In this document: positions 12,515-20,450 of the stretch, piece by piece
Layout: each line of letters begins with the position of its first letter
Position numbering within the stretch: the stretch's first letter is position 1
NCBI GenBank assembly: GCA_030619735.1
Contig: JAUXAV010000005.1
Coordinates: forward strand, 1-23,162
Length of the DNA stretch: 23,162 nucleotides
Source of the DNA: Candidatus Aenigmatarchaeota archaeon
GTDB taxonomy: Archaea; Aenigmatarchaeota; Aenigmatarchaeia; QMZP01; JAUXAV01
Direction: 5' to 3'
Made by a program: the position numbers and the translations under genes
The notes under the pieces: generated by a model
Told to the model about the DNA's origin: nothing
The model's input: the letters and a program-made list of their open reading frames with translations, nothing else
Database searches by the model: none

Positions 12515-13828
12515 ATGGAGAGAAAATTCCTCCTGGTACTCGCAATTTCAGCCCTTCTTTTAGCCATTGTTCCCTGGGTCTCTGCAGACACATGCGGGGT
12601 CTATATTTATGACCTTGACGCTCATGATGACGGCAGGATAACCTTCAGGATAAACAATACAGGGGACATTGATGCGGACATAACGTACAGGGTCTATGTG
12701 GGCCTGAGCGAGATAGACAGTGTGGACAACCTCACCCTGGATGCAGGGGAGGGGGCCGACAGGATGGCGGGCTACACCTTCCTTTACGGGACCTACCAGA
12801 TAAGGGTGGAGGCCTTTTCGGACTGCGGCTCCTGGGATTTGAAGGAAATGGCCTATGCCTTATTGGAGCCCATGCCCAAGGTCTGCTCCGAGCCTCCGGG
12901 GATTGAGGGGGATACCAGGTGCGACAGGGATGCGGGCTTTGTCCTGGAGTGCAGGGACGGGAGCTGGATTTACTATGGGAAGGACGAGGGCTGCAGGAGC
13001 AAATGCTATCCCTACTGCGAGGGGGAGAAGATTATGCCTGAGTGCAGGGTGGATATAGAGACCCTGGACTTCCTGGACAGGATTATACAGGGAAACGCCC
13101 TGAAACTGGAGACAAGGATAAAGAACACTGGCATGGGGGATGAGATAATAAACCTGAAATTCTATGTAAAGGAAAGCCTCCAGAGGGACTACCTTCTCCC
13201 GGTCCTGGGGAAGGGGGAATCAAGGACAGAAACCCTTTATTATTATCCCAGGGCAGGGGGGAATGACTTCAGGCTTGAGGTGATTGCGAACTGCTCTGCC
13301 TCGGATTCCAAGACAGGGACATTCCTGGTCATAGAGGCTGCAGCAGAGCCTGAGCCGGAACCGGAGCCCGAACCAGGGCCGCTCGTAACCCAGGTAAAGA
13401 TAGGTCCCAGGTCCCTGGACATACCCGTTTCCAAGGGGAAGACCCTGGAGCTTGATATAGAATCCAGCAGGAGCCAGGAATTCACCATTAATATCACAGG
13501 CGCTGAGGAGGGCTGGCTCCAGTATCCCAGGCAGCTGGAGGTTGAGGGTGAGAAGAAGGCATATGTCTATATAACCCCCCAGAAGCTGGGGACATACAAC
13601 CTGACGGTTACGGTCCGGGGCGAGGAGGAGAGCTTCCAGGAGGACGTGAGCCTCTATGTGGTGCCTAGGGAAGGGGAGAAGGAAGAGGAGCCCCAGGACT
13701 GGCTTTCAGGGATTTCCCGGTTCCTGGCCGGGAACCGGCTCATAATATTTGCGATAACAGCCATAGTGATAATAGTCCTGGTGGTGGCCCTGGGGGCAAG
13801 ATACTGGGCGGGAAGGGGGAGGATTTAA
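12515..13828 (+). CDS. Secreted, C-terminally anchored surface protein with Ig-like domains
   Basis: This 437-residue protein has a signal peptide (hydrophobic 5-23, likely cleavage after VSA at 24), an extracellular region, and one C-terminal membrane helix (about 409-428) followed by a short basic tail, giving an outside-facing topology. A first beta domain (25-115) is followed by a Cys-rich stretch with seven cysteines between C124 and C177, as in small disulfide modules. Next come a CARDB-like domain (about 178-275, RIKNTGMGDEIINLKFYV), an acidic EPEPEP spacer (278-287), and a second Ig-like domain (290-384). N-glycosylation sequons occur (for example N47, N259, N325 and N361). No enzyme motif is seen. 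It probably belongs to the cell surface or S-layer, paired with the next gene. Similar proteins are common in small archaea and mostly unnamed. Confidence 0.75.
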   Translation: MERKFLLVLAISALLLAIVPWVSADTCGVYIYDLDAHDDGRITFRINNTGDIDADITYRVYVGLSEIDSVDNLTLDAGEGADRMAGYTFLYGTYQIRVEAFSDCGSWDLKEMAYALLEPMPKVCSEPPGIEGDTRCDRDAGFVLECRDGSWIYYGKDEGCRSKCYPYCEGEKIMPECRVDIETLDFLDRIIQGNALKLETRIKNTGMGDEIINLKFYVKESLQRDYLLPVLGKGESRTETLYYYPRAGGNDFRLEVIANCSASDSKTGTFLVIEAAAEPEPEPEPEPGPLVTQVKIGPRSLDIPVSKGKTLELDIESSRSQEFTINITGAEEGWLQYPRQLEVEGEKKAYVYITPQKLGTYNLTVTVRGEEESFQEDVSLYVVPREGEKEEEPQDWLSGISRFLAGNRLIIFAITAIVIIVLVVALGARYWAGRGRI

Positions 13829-13883
13829 CTACTATCCGAGAAGACAAGAAAACGAAACGCTTAAATACTTTTTTCTGCATAGG

Positions 13884-13891
13884 TTTTTAAG
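13884..13891 (+). promoter_or_regulatory. TATA box of surface protein gene 2
   Basis: TTTTTAAG, centred 24.5 bp before the ATG at 13912. A second AT-rich box (TTAAATACTT, 13861-13870) lies 23 bp further upstream. The 83-bp gap holds nothing else recognisable. Confidence 0.45.
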
Positions 13892-13911
13892 ATTTTCTAC
13901 TAATTAACTAT

Positions 13912-16071
13912 ATGCTTAAAAACTTTTGGGTTGGGGTACTCCTACTGCTGGGGCTGGCTTTATTCAGCCTGCCTGTTTATGCTTACCCGGATTTCTCCAT
14001 TTCCATTTCACCTGATTCTGTTTCAATGTGCCCCACTTCAACAGTGGGCCATGAGAGGGGCATGGAGCTCATAATCAGGAACGAGGGTGAAATTGCAGAT
14101 ACCTATGACCTCAGTCTTGAATGGCCTGGCCCTGAGTGGTCCGGATTCATATTGCCGGAGATAACCCTTGGCCCTGGTGAGGAATCCCTAATAGAAGCTG
14201 TCTGGATAACACCCGGCACTGATGTGAAGCCCGGCACCTACACTGTTACAATAAGGGCAGAGTCCAAGAGCGGTGGTGAGAGGGAGAGGGAACTGGAGAT
14301 AAAAATCCTGAGCTGCCATCAGGTTGACCTGGAGCTTCAGAAATCAGGGGAGACCTGCAGGGGAATCCCGCTTGAACTGGAAATGAAAATCACGAACTAC
14401 GGGAAGCATGAGGAGAGGTTCTATCCGGGGGCCAGTGTAAACTGGGCAAAGTTCTCCAGTGACATTGTTTCTGTGGAATCCGATGAAACCGTGCCCTTGG
14501 TCATGACCCTGGAGCCTCCCATGGAAAAGATAGGGATAGAGACCATAACGGTTTCCCTGAAATCCCTGGACTCCTATGCAGAGGATTCGGAGGGATTCAA
14601 CCTGGATATAGAGGACTGCTATTCATTTGATGCCAGCCTTGAGCCTGCCAGACAGTCTGTTTGCAAAGGCAGGCCCACGAACTACCTCCTCAGGATAAGC
14701 AATACAGGTTCGGAAGAGGATTCCTATTCCATCTATGCCCCTGAGTGGATTACAGCAGAGTCGGATACGGTTGTGCTGGCCTCCAGGGAAAGCAGGGACC
14801 TTATCCTGGAAGCAAATGCCATTGTAACAGGGGAATCCACCTTCAATATCACGGTGATATCAGCCGAGCATACTGTTTACCCGGAACTCAGGAAGATAAT
14901 AGGAGGGGTGGCTGATGCAAGGGAATGCAGGGGCGTTGCTGTTTTTATTTCGCCCCCAAGTTCAGAGATATGCAGCAGGGAGGGAACAGAATACCAGGTA
15001 ACAATTAAGAATATAGGAACGGTAAGTGATATATTCATTCTGGAAAACAGCATTGGAGAGCTGGAGCAGGACAAGATTGCCCTGGAAGCCGGGGAATCAG
15101 GGGACATAAAGCTTACCATAGAGCCCGGGAGTGTTTCTCCGGAAAACAGGACTGTTAAGGTCGGGGCATCCTCAGAAGGGGTCCATGACGAGGATGAGGC
15201 AGAGCTTATAGTGGAGAACTGCTACTCCGCAGGCATCACCATGGAGCCTGAGCCTGTTTCTGTATGCCCATGCTTTTCTGCTGAATTTAAGGCAGAACTG
15301 GAGAACCTGGGCAGGCTTCCTGACAATTACACCTTCTCCTTTACCAGCCCCGGCAATATGAGCGGGGCAGACTTTGAAGAAAGCCTGGAGCTCCTGCCAG
15401 GGGAGTCAGAAACCTTTGGGCTGGAGATTCCCATACCCTGTGATGCGGAGGCAGGAACCTACGGGATAAAGGCAAAGGCAGAGTCTGAAAACACCGAGAC
15501 TGTTCAGGAGGCAGCGCTCCTGGTGAAGGCAATTAAGGAATGCTATTCCCTGGAACTCTCTGCAGAAGAGGAGTCCCTTAAAACCGTTACAGGAAGGGCC
15601 GTGGTTTTCGCAGTAGAGGCGGAAAACACAGGGAAGGTTAAGGATACATACAGGCTCATTCTTGTTGGGCCTGAGTGGCTATACCTGAGCAGGGGGGAAA
15701 TTACCCTGGAGCCGGAAGAATCGCAGACAGTATACCTTTATGCATCACCAACATATGGCTCGGAACTGAAGGAATACAGCCTGGAGCTTACTGCTGTTGC
15801 AGGGCATTCAACTGCAGAGCTTGCGCTTACCCTGGAGGTTGTCCAGAACATAACAGGGGCGGAAGAGCCCGCCAAGCCCTCGGAGAATGTAACGTCAGCC
15901 GAGAACATGACGAATGCAACGGGTAATGTGAGCATGAATGTTTCATTCCCTGGCACAGGCCAGTTCATAGGCGAGGGTGTGGCACTGTCCTGGAAGATAA
16001 TAGCAGTCAGCCTCATTGCCCTGGCAATAGTGGTCATCCTGATAACCAGGTTCGTGATACTGATAAGGTGA
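13912..16071 (+). CDS. Large surface protein with six tandem Ig-like repeats and C-terminal anchor
   Basis: This 719-residue protein has a signal peptide (hydrophobic 7-24, cut near VYA) and a C-terminal membrane helix (about 694-717). Between them six related beta-sandwich units run at about 26-135, 136-236, 237-339, 340-437, 438-544 and 545-645. Most contain a conserved N-x-G-x-x-x-D-x-Y/F strand and a GESxxxxL turn (NEGEIADTYDL, NTGSEEDSYSI, NTGKVKDTYRL). Cysteines bracket successive units (C40/C135, C149/C236, C251/C339, C354/C437), so disulfides within units are likely. This is the NEW3/CARDB-type fold seen in archaeal S-layer and adhesion proteins. A stalk before the anchor (646-676) holds six N-x-S/T sequons. 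It probably projects from the cell surface. The binding target is unknown. Confidence 0.8.
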   Translation: MLKNFWVGVLLLLGLALFSLPVYAYPDFSISISPDSVSMCPTSTVGHERGMELIIRNEGEIADTYDLSLEWPGPEWSGFILPEITLGPGEESLIEAVWITPGTDVKPGTYTVTIRAESKSGGERERELEIKILSCHQVDLELQKSGETCRGIPLELEMKITNYGKHEERFYPGASVNWAKFSSDIVSVESDETVPLVMTLEPPMEKIGIETITVSLKSLDSYAEDSEGFNLDIEDCYSFDASLEPARQSVCKGRPTNYLLRISNTGSEEDSYSIYAPEWITAESDTVVLASRESRDLILEANAIVTGESTFNITVISAEHTVYPELRKIIGGVADARECRGVAVFISPPSSEICSREGTEYQVTIKNIGTVSDIFILENSIGELEQDKIALEAGESGDIKLTIEPGSVSPENRTVKVGASSEGVHDEDEAELIVENCYSAGITMEPEPVSVCPCFSAEFKAELENLGRLPDNYTFSFTSPGNMSGADFEESLELLPGESETFGLEIPIPCDAEAGTYGIKAKAESENTETVQEAALLVKAIKECYSLELSAEEESLKTVTGRAVVFAVEAENTGKVKDTYRLILVGPEWLYLSRGEITLEPEESQTVYLYASPTYGSELKEYSLELTAVAGHSTAELALTLEVVQNITGAEEPAKPSENVTSAENMTNATGNVSMNVSFPGTGQFIGEGVALSWKIIAVSLIALAIVVILITRFVILIR

Positions 16072-16074
16072 AGG

Positions 16075-16080
16075 TTTTTT
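16075..16080 (+). terminator. T-tract terminator after surface protein gene 2
   Basis: TTTTTT starts 4 nt after the stop codon at 16069-16071, a typical archaeal oligo-T terminator. It lies in the 14-nt gap to the convergent PHP gene. Confidence 0.4.
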
Positions 16081-16085
16081 CGGTT

Positions 16086-16916
16086 CTATAAATCCCAGAG
16101 CAGCCTGAAAGCCCCGTATATGCTCAGGAGGGGGAGGCTGGTCTTTGCTGCAAGGGTCCAGAAATTTGATTTTGAATTGATGAAGGTGTTCAGAAGCTTG
16201 CCGGATACCCAGAGCCTGGGGCTGGAATAGTTTTCCTTCATATAATTCAGAATATACTGGTAGGACTTTGCGAACCTCTGCCTGTTCCATTCAACAATAT
16301 ACCTGACAGGGATGTAGTTCTTGACGATTTCCGCCCTGCCCCTGCTTATTTCCTTTAGTACTGAATCTAGGTCCCGGGCGTCTATAAGGTTTGGGGCCGT
16401 TCCGAGCATCTCCAGGGTGTGGGCGTCAGAACCGCAGACCATGGGCTTTCCCAGCCTTCTTGCCTTCATCTCAGCGAACCGGTTCACGAGCCTGTCAGTG
16501 CAGAGGGCATTGAAGGTCTCCACAGCATCCAGGTGTTTTATGGAATTTCTTATGCCATGGCCCCTGAGGTCAAAGGGGTGCGGGGCAATGGCAAGGCCGC
16601 CCTGCTCCCTTATCCTGTCCAGGGCCTCCTCCAGGGGCAGGTCATCCTTAATGCGCTCGGAGATGCCAAGGCCTATGACCTGTCCTTCCCGGGTCTCCAG
16701 CTCCAGCCCTGGTATGAAAAGTATCCCCTGCTTCCTGGCCTCCTTCCTGGCTGAATCCCATGCCCCTGTGCTTGAATGGTCTGTTATGGCAACCCCTGAG
16801 AACCCCAGCTCCCTTGCCTTCCTGACAATCTCTACAGGCGAGGGAATGCCCTCAGAGGGTATGGTCAGGCCTTTGGAGTAATGTGAATGGCAGTGGAGTT
16901 CAAACTTTCTGAACAT
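16086..16916 (-). CDS. PHP-domain metal-dependent phosphoesterase
   Basis: This 276-residue protein has N-terminal PHP motifs: H8, H10 and H12 in LHCHSHYS, D46-H47 in AITDHSST, E72/E74 in PGLELET, H113 in IAPHPFD, and D164/H166 in GSDAHT. These are the usual trinuclear metal ligands. Stand-alone PHP proteins hydrolyse phosphoesters such as nucleoside or histidinol phosphates or short oligonucleotides, and the substrate here is open. After the domain (about residue 200) comes an unusual 75-residue basic and aromatic tail that ends in a hydrophobic segment (TSLPLLSIYGAFRLLWDL), which might associate with the membrane. The start at 16916 lies 24.5 bp from an ATATAAAT box with no ribosome site. 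Confidence 0.83.
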   Translation of the reverse strand: MFRKFELHCHSHYSKGLTIPSEGIPSPVEIVRKARELGFSGVAITDHSSTGAWDSARKEARKQGILFIPGLELETREGQVIGLGISERIKDDLPLEEALDRIREQGGLAIAPHPFDLRGHGIRNSIKHLDAVETFNALCTDRLVNRFAEMKARRLGKPMVCGSDAHTLEMLGTAPNLIDARDLDSVLKEISRGRAEIVKNYIPVRYIVEWNRQRFAKSYQYILNYMKENYSSPRLWVSGKLLNTFINSKSNFWTLAAKTSLPLLSIYGAFRLLWDL

Positions 16917-16936
16917 GTTTTAATATTCGGGGAAGG

Positions 16937-16944
16937 ATATAAAT
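16937..16944 (-). promoter_or_regulatory. TATA box of the PHP gene
   Basis: ATATAAAT on the plus strand (ATTTATAT on the coding strand), centred 24.5 bp before the ATG at 16916. The rest of the 179-bp gap up to 17095 holds only AT-rich promoter-like strings. Confidence 0.5.
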
Positions 16945-17041
16945 GCAGCAGGCCGGAATTCCTGCCTTTTGGAATTATCATTCATAAGCCTTATAAATAA
17001 ATAGCATTAATTTTATACCATGCTTGGGGGTAAGTATAAAG

Positions 17042-17051
17042 ATATTTAAAT
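17042..17051 (+). promoter_or_regulatory. TATA box of the cis-prenyltransferase gene
   Basis: ATATTTAAAT predicts a transcript start near 17073, leaving a short leader of about 23 nt that contains the GGAGAT ribosome site at 17085-17090. Confidence 0.5.
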
Positions 17052-17084
17052 AGAGATTTCAAATGATATAATTCGGCTTCAAAA

Positions 17085-17090
17085 GGAGAT
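17085..17090 (+). promoter_or_regulatory. Ribosome binding site of the cis-prenyltransferase gene
   Basis: GGAGAT, 5 nt before the ATG at 17096. This is one of the few first-in-transcript genes here with a leader and ribosome site. Confidence 0.6.
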
Positions 17091-17095
17091 TTGCT

Positions 17096-17806
17096 ATGAA
17101 AATCCCTCACCATGTTTCCATAATCCCTGACGGGAACAGGCGCTGCGCAAGAAGGCTTATGAAAAGGCCCTGGAAGGGGCATGAATGGGGGGTTGAGAAG
17201 ATAGAGAAGGTCCTGGACTGGTGCGAGGAGCTTGGGATTAAAGCCCTTACCCTTTATGCGCTTTCCCTTGAGAACCTGGATAGAAGGCCCAAAAGAGAAT
17301 TGAATTTCCTTTTCAGGCTTGCCAGGAACTGGATAAAGGAGCAGGTCTTTGACAGGAAGAGCAAAATCCATAGGAACAGGATAAGGGTCACATTCTTCGG
17401 CAGGATTGACAAGCTTCCTGAGGATTTGCAGAGGGATATAAAGAAGGCCATGGATATGACAAGGGATTATCCCGGGTTCCATCTGAATATCGCAATGGCA
17501 TACGGAGGGAGGCAGGAAATCCTGGGGGCCTGCAAAAAAATAGCAAAAGAAGTGGACGCAGGGAAGCTCATGCCCCGGGAGGTGGATGAGATGGTCCTGA
17601 GGCACAACCTCCAGACCAACGGGGACCCTGACCCTGATATAATAATAAGGACAGGGAAGGAGAGGAGGATATCCAATTTCCTCCTGTTCCAGTCAGCTTA
17701 TTCAGAACTTGCCTTCCTGGACTGCTTCTGGCCTGATTTCACCAAGAAGGATTTCCTGAAGGTGATTGAGGACTTCTCTGGAAGGGAGCGAAGGTTCGGG
17801 AAATAG
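17096..17806 (+). CDS. uppS: cis-Prenyltransferase (polyprenyl/dehydrodolichyl diphosphate synthase)
   Basis: This 236-residue protein elongates farnesyl- or geranylgeranyl-diphosphate with isopentenyl diphosphate in cis, making the long polyprenyl diphosphate from which archaeal dolichol carriers derive. Signature residues are present: HVSIIPDGNRR with the Mg-binding D12, G28-H29 of the first helix, TLYALSLENLDRR (52-64), and the C-terminal block DPDIIIRTGKERRISNFLLFQ (178-199) with R185, R191 and S193, then AYSELAFLDCFWPDF. Length is normal and all motifs are intact. It opens the glycan block and sits on the opposite strand to the GlcNAc-1-P transferase that would use its product. The phosphoribosyltransferase gene follows by 29 nt. 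Confidence 0.95.
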   Translation: MKIPHHVSIIPDGNRRCARRLMKRPWKGHEWGVEKIEKVLDWCEELGIKALTLYALSLENLDRRPKRELNFLFRLARNWIKEQVFDRKSKIHRNRIRVTFFGRIDKLPEDLQRDIKKAMDMTRDYPGFHLNIAMAYGGRQEILGACKKIAKEVDAGKLMPREVDEMVLRHNLQTNGDPDPDIIIRTGKERRISNFLLFQSAYSELAFLDCFWPDFTKKDFLKVIEDFSGRERRFGK

Positions 17807-17807
17807 G

Positions 17808-17816
17808 TTTAAAAAA
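17808..17816 (+). promoter_or_regulatory. TATA box of the phosphoribosyltransferase gene
   Basis: TTTAAAAAA, centred about 24 bp before the ATG at 17836, immediately after the uppS stop. Leaderless spacing. Confidence 0.45.
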
Positions 17817-17835
17817 TTTTGCTCCCAGTATTCTT

Positions 17836-18435
17836 ATGAGAAGAAACATATTGCATAAAATGGAAGGCATGCTGTTCAGGTTCTACCATCGCTTTAATTT
17901 TCTTACAGTTGAAGACATTGACGGCTATCTGGATGAGCTTGAAAGGAAGATAAGGGTATCTGGCTATGAGCCGGAAATCGTGGTTGCGGTAATGCGTGAT
18001 GGGCTTTATCCTGCCAGGAAGATTGCAGAGAGGCTCAAGGCTGACATGGCCATCATGAGGGTAAATCATTATGCAATACCCTTTGGCAGATTTGAAATAG
18101 ATGACATTGTCGGGCTATACAGGCTTGCCAGAAAGCTGGGATACAAGCCCAGGATAGAGGTTACGCAGGATTTGGATAAGGATGTCAGCAACAAACGGGT
18201 TTTGATAGTAGATGATGACTCATACTCCGAGGCCACACTAAATGTTGCCGCCAATCATATTAAGTCTAAGGAGCCTGAAACAGTCAGGACAGCTGTCCTG
18301 CTTACGCATGATGAAAACTCAGCAGTTGACTATGCCGGGTGTACCCTGCCCAAAGGGGTTCTGCATGAGATGAAATACAGGATGCCCTGGGCTAAGTTCT
18401 CGCCCAATTTTATGGATGTCAATGGAAGCCAGTAA
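17836..18435 (+). CDS. Phosphoribosyltransferase family protein
   Basis: This 199-residue protein has the type I PRTase fold. The PRPP-binding loop is RVLIVDDDSYSEATL (121-135), with the acidic pair used for Mg-PRPP contact. An upstream VAVMRDGLYPARKIAERL segment (50-67) resembles the flexible-loop region of xanthine/hypoxanthine-type enzymes (COG2236-like). These enzymes transfer a phosphoribosyl group to a purine base for salvage. Some members have other acceptors, and archaeal decaprenyl-phosphate ribose donors use unrelated enzymes. In the loop the usual small residue after the acids (DDVSDTG) is replaced by DDDSYSE, so substrate and even activity are uncertain. It ends directly against the convergent DUF354 stop with no spacer. 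Confidence 0.75.
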   Translation: MRRNILHKMEGMLFRFYHRFNFLTVEDIDGYLDELERKIRVSGYEPEIVVAVMRDGLYPARKIAERLKADMAIMRVNHYAIPFGRFEIDDIVGLYRLARKLGYKPRIEVTQDLDKDVSNKRVLIVDDDSYSEATLNVAANHIKSKEPETVRTAVLLTHDENSAVDYAGCTLPKGVLHEMKYRMPWAKFSPNFMDVNGSQ

Positions 18436-19467
18436 TTATTTGATTCTCTCCAGTTCCTTCAGAATAAGCTCGTGCGGGTTCTCGAAGTCCTTTGCGGCTT
18501 CCCTCATCCTGGCCTTCCATTCCCTGCCGTTTTTGAGGAGTTCCAGGGCCAGGGATATGGCTTCCTTCTCGTCCAGGGTGTGTTTCATAACTTTTTTCTC
18601 TATAAGGAGCCTGTCTACTGCAAGCAGCTTCTCAGGGTAAAGGGATATTGCGGGGCAGCCGCCAATGCAGGCCTCCCTGTTCATGCTGCCGCCTGCGCCA
18701 ATCATGACGTCTGCAAACGTGTAGAGGCTGAGTGCGTCTATTGGTTTTTCAGGGACTGTTACGCCTTCCAGCTTCCTGAAGGCATTCCTGTCCTTTTCAT
18801 TCCTGGGGATGAACACTATCTGCGATTCAGGGCTTTCCCTCCTGAGGCCCTGCAGGACCTTATAGAGCTTTGATTCGTGCCTGCAGTATGAGGCAAAGAA
18901 GGGCTCGGGCCTTGCAACTATTACAGGCCTTTCCCTGGAGATGCCCAGTCCCTTCAGCACGGCTTCAGAGGACTTGAAGCCTGAGTAATGGGCAAGCTCG
19001 CATATACCATAGAACTGCTTCACCTCCCTTGCACCCAGCCTTTCCAGGATTCCCTTTTCTATTGCATTCGGGGCTATGATAAGGTTGGAAAAGGGGATAA
19101 TGAGCCTGTTCTGGGATTCTGCATTCTCATTGTCAATAACGGATATGCTGGGAATCCCCAGGCCGAAGCAGACCCTGCTCCCCTCCACGGAATACTTGAA
19201 GAGTCCCAGGTTGGGTTTTTCCTTTGAGATGAATCCGGTAAGCTCCCTTATCCTCTCCGCGTTCTTCAGGAGCTTCTTCTCCAGCTCCCTGCCCCCATGG
19301 GAGCCTATGCACTCATAGTCTATCTTAAAGTCTTCCAGGAGCTGGCATATGGGGCCGAAGTCCCTGGCTGTTACAGTAACCTTATGACCTTTGTCCTCAA
19401 GCCTGGGTATTAGCGCCCTGAAAAAATGAACATGCGGCGCATTTGATATATCTATCCAGATTTTCAT
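18436..19467 (-). CDS. DUF354 family GT-B fold protein (glycosyltransferase/epimerase-like)
   Basis: This 343-residue protein opens with the family hallmark MKIWIDISNAPHVHFF. Its C-terminal nucleotide-sugar half contains GAGGSMNREACIGGCPAIS (257-275), similar to the UDP-binding region of UDP-GlcNAc 2-epimerases and GT-B glycosyltransferases. DUF354 proteins are found mostly in archaea beside surface-polysaccharide genes. Their biochemical activity is not settled. An alternating alpha/beta pattern covers the full length with no membrane helix, so it is probably a peripheral cytoplasmic enzyme. It lies 13 nt after the GlcNAc-1-P transferase gene on the same strand, which suggests it acts on the sugar loaded onto the lipid carrier or supplies its donor. 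Confidence 0.83.
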   Translation of the reverse strand: MKIWIDISNAPHVHFFRALIPRLEDKGHKVTVTARDFGPICQLLEDFKIDYECIGSHGGRELEKKLLKNAERIRELTGFISKEKPNLGLFKYSVEGSRVCFGLGIPSISVIDNENAESQNRLIIPFSNLIIAPNAIEKGILERLGAREVKQFYGICELAHYSGFKSSEAVLKGLGISRERPVIVARPEPFFASYCRHESKLYKVLQGLRRESPESQIVFIPRNEKDRNAFRKLEGVTVPEKPIDALSLYTFADVMIGAGGSMNREACIGGCPAISLYPEKLLAVDRLLIEKKVMKHTLDEKEAISLALELLKNGREWKARMREAAKDFENPHELILKELERIK

Positions 19468-19480
19468 AATCCAACCCCCC

Positions 19481-20416
19481 CTAAGCTGTGCCGAGTATAA
19501 CGAGAAAAAGGGTAAGGCCTCCCACAGCTATCTCAAGCTTCCAGACCAGGCTGACCAGCTTCTTCTCTGTGAGGCTCTTGAACCTGAGGATGAACCTTGG
19601 AAGGGAAAGGTAGTCCCCGCCAGAGACCAGGGTCCCGTCCCCGTTCACCATTGTGGGGATTTTCTCAGACCTGCTGAAATAGCCTGCTGACCAGCCCTTC
19701 AGGACCACATCCAGGATGTAAATGGAAAGCAGGGGAATCAGGACCACAAAAAGGTTGTAATACAGGGCAAGGGAGGAGAAGAATCCCCCTATAAGCAGGG
19801 TCCCCACATTGCCCGGGAATATCTTTGCAGGGTATTTGTTATGTGCAAGGAATGCTATCAGGATGAAGAAGACACCGAAGGAGAGGTAAAAGGCCTCGGT
19901 TTTGCCGAGGAGCAGGCAGCTCAGGGCAAAGAAGAATGAAACAATGCTTGAGCAGCCGATTTCAAGCCCGTTGAAGCCGGCAAAAAGGTTGAATATGTTG
20001 GACACTGCAATCAGAAGTATGAGCAGGGGTATCCAGACCAGCCCCGGGAAGCCGGACAGGACCAGGGCCCCTATTGCTATTGCTGTGGAGACCAGGAGCT
20101 TCTGGTATTTGCCTGACTGTTTCATGTCGTCCCAGAGGCCATATAAGCCAAAGGCAAGGGAGACCGCAAGCGCATACAGGGCAAGGACATCCCTGGTCAG
20201 GAAATAAACAATGGATATAAAGACCGCGAAGCTCAGCATAAGGATTATGCCGCCCCTCTCAGCAATCCTGGGTTTGCTGTGCTTATGGAGGTCCTTTCCC
20301 ACAATGCCGTTCCTTTTCAGCCTCCTGGCGAATCCGGGAAGCAGGAGATATGTGAATATGGATATGAAGACTGCTGCCAGGGTCACCCATATAAAGGTGT
20401 CAATTTGCACCATCAT
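19481..20416 (-). CDS. UDP-sugar:polyprenyl-phosphate sugar-1-phosphate transferase (WecA/Alg7/AglH type)
   Basis: This 311-residue polytopic protein has about nine or ten membrane helices and belongs to glycosyltransferase family 4. Conserved cytoplasmic motifs are DLHKHSKPRIAERGG (42-56), GLWDDMKQSGKYQK (93-106) with the catalytic Asp pair, NLFAGFNGLEIG (143-154), and FPGNVGTLLIGG (200-211). It would transfer GlcNAc-1-P, or a related amino sugar phosphate, from the UDP-sugar to dolichyl phosphate, starting lipid-linked glycan assembly. The NGLEIG form resembles the eukaryotic Alg7/archaeal AglH branch rather than bacterial MraY. The first of two adjacent ATGs (20416) lies 26.5 bp from a TATA box. 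Just upstream of that box is the AAACGATT repeat cluster, so this DUF354-containing transcript is probably regulated there. Confidence 0.9.
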   Translation of the reverse strand: MMVQIDTFIWVTLAAVFISIFTYLLLPGFARRLKRNGIVGKDLHKHSKPRIAERGGIILMLSFAVFISIVYFLTRDVLALYALAVSLAFGLYGLWDDMKQSGKYQKLLVSTAIAIGALVLSGFPGLVWIPLLILLIAVSNIFNLFAGFNGLEIGCSSIVSFFFALSCLLLGKTEAFYLSFGVFFILIAFLAHNKYPAKIFPGNVGTLLIGGFFSSLALYYNLFVVLIPLLSIYILDVVLKGWSAGYFSRSEKIPTMVNGDGTLVSGGDYLSLPRFILRFKSLTEKKLVSLVWKLEIAVGGLTLFLVILGTA

Positions 20417-20439
20417 GCATTAATTTAGCCTGAAACACC

Positions 20440-20445
20440 TATAAA
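20440..20445 (-). promoter_or_regulatory. TATA box of the sugar-1-phosphate transferase gene
   Basis: TATAAA on the plus strand (coding strand reads GGTTTATAGG), centred 26.5 bp before the ATG at 20416. No ribosome site is present, so a leaderless transcript is likely. Confidence 0.55.
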
Positions 20446-20450
20446 CCTTA

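Noticed and set aside
13347..13380. Short GAGCC/GAACC tandem repeat as a microsatellite
   Set aside because: It encodes the EP-rich spacer of the surface protein, a normal linker composition rather than a separate repeat element.
17020..17049. Nine-codon frame after a TATA-like box upstream of uppS
   Set aside because: It is too short, has no conserved feature, and overlaps the TATA box assigned to uppS.
16917..17095. Possible RNA gene in the 179-bp gap between the PHP and uppS genes
   Set aside because: Only AT-rich promoter-like strings were seen, with no convincing stem structure or boxes.
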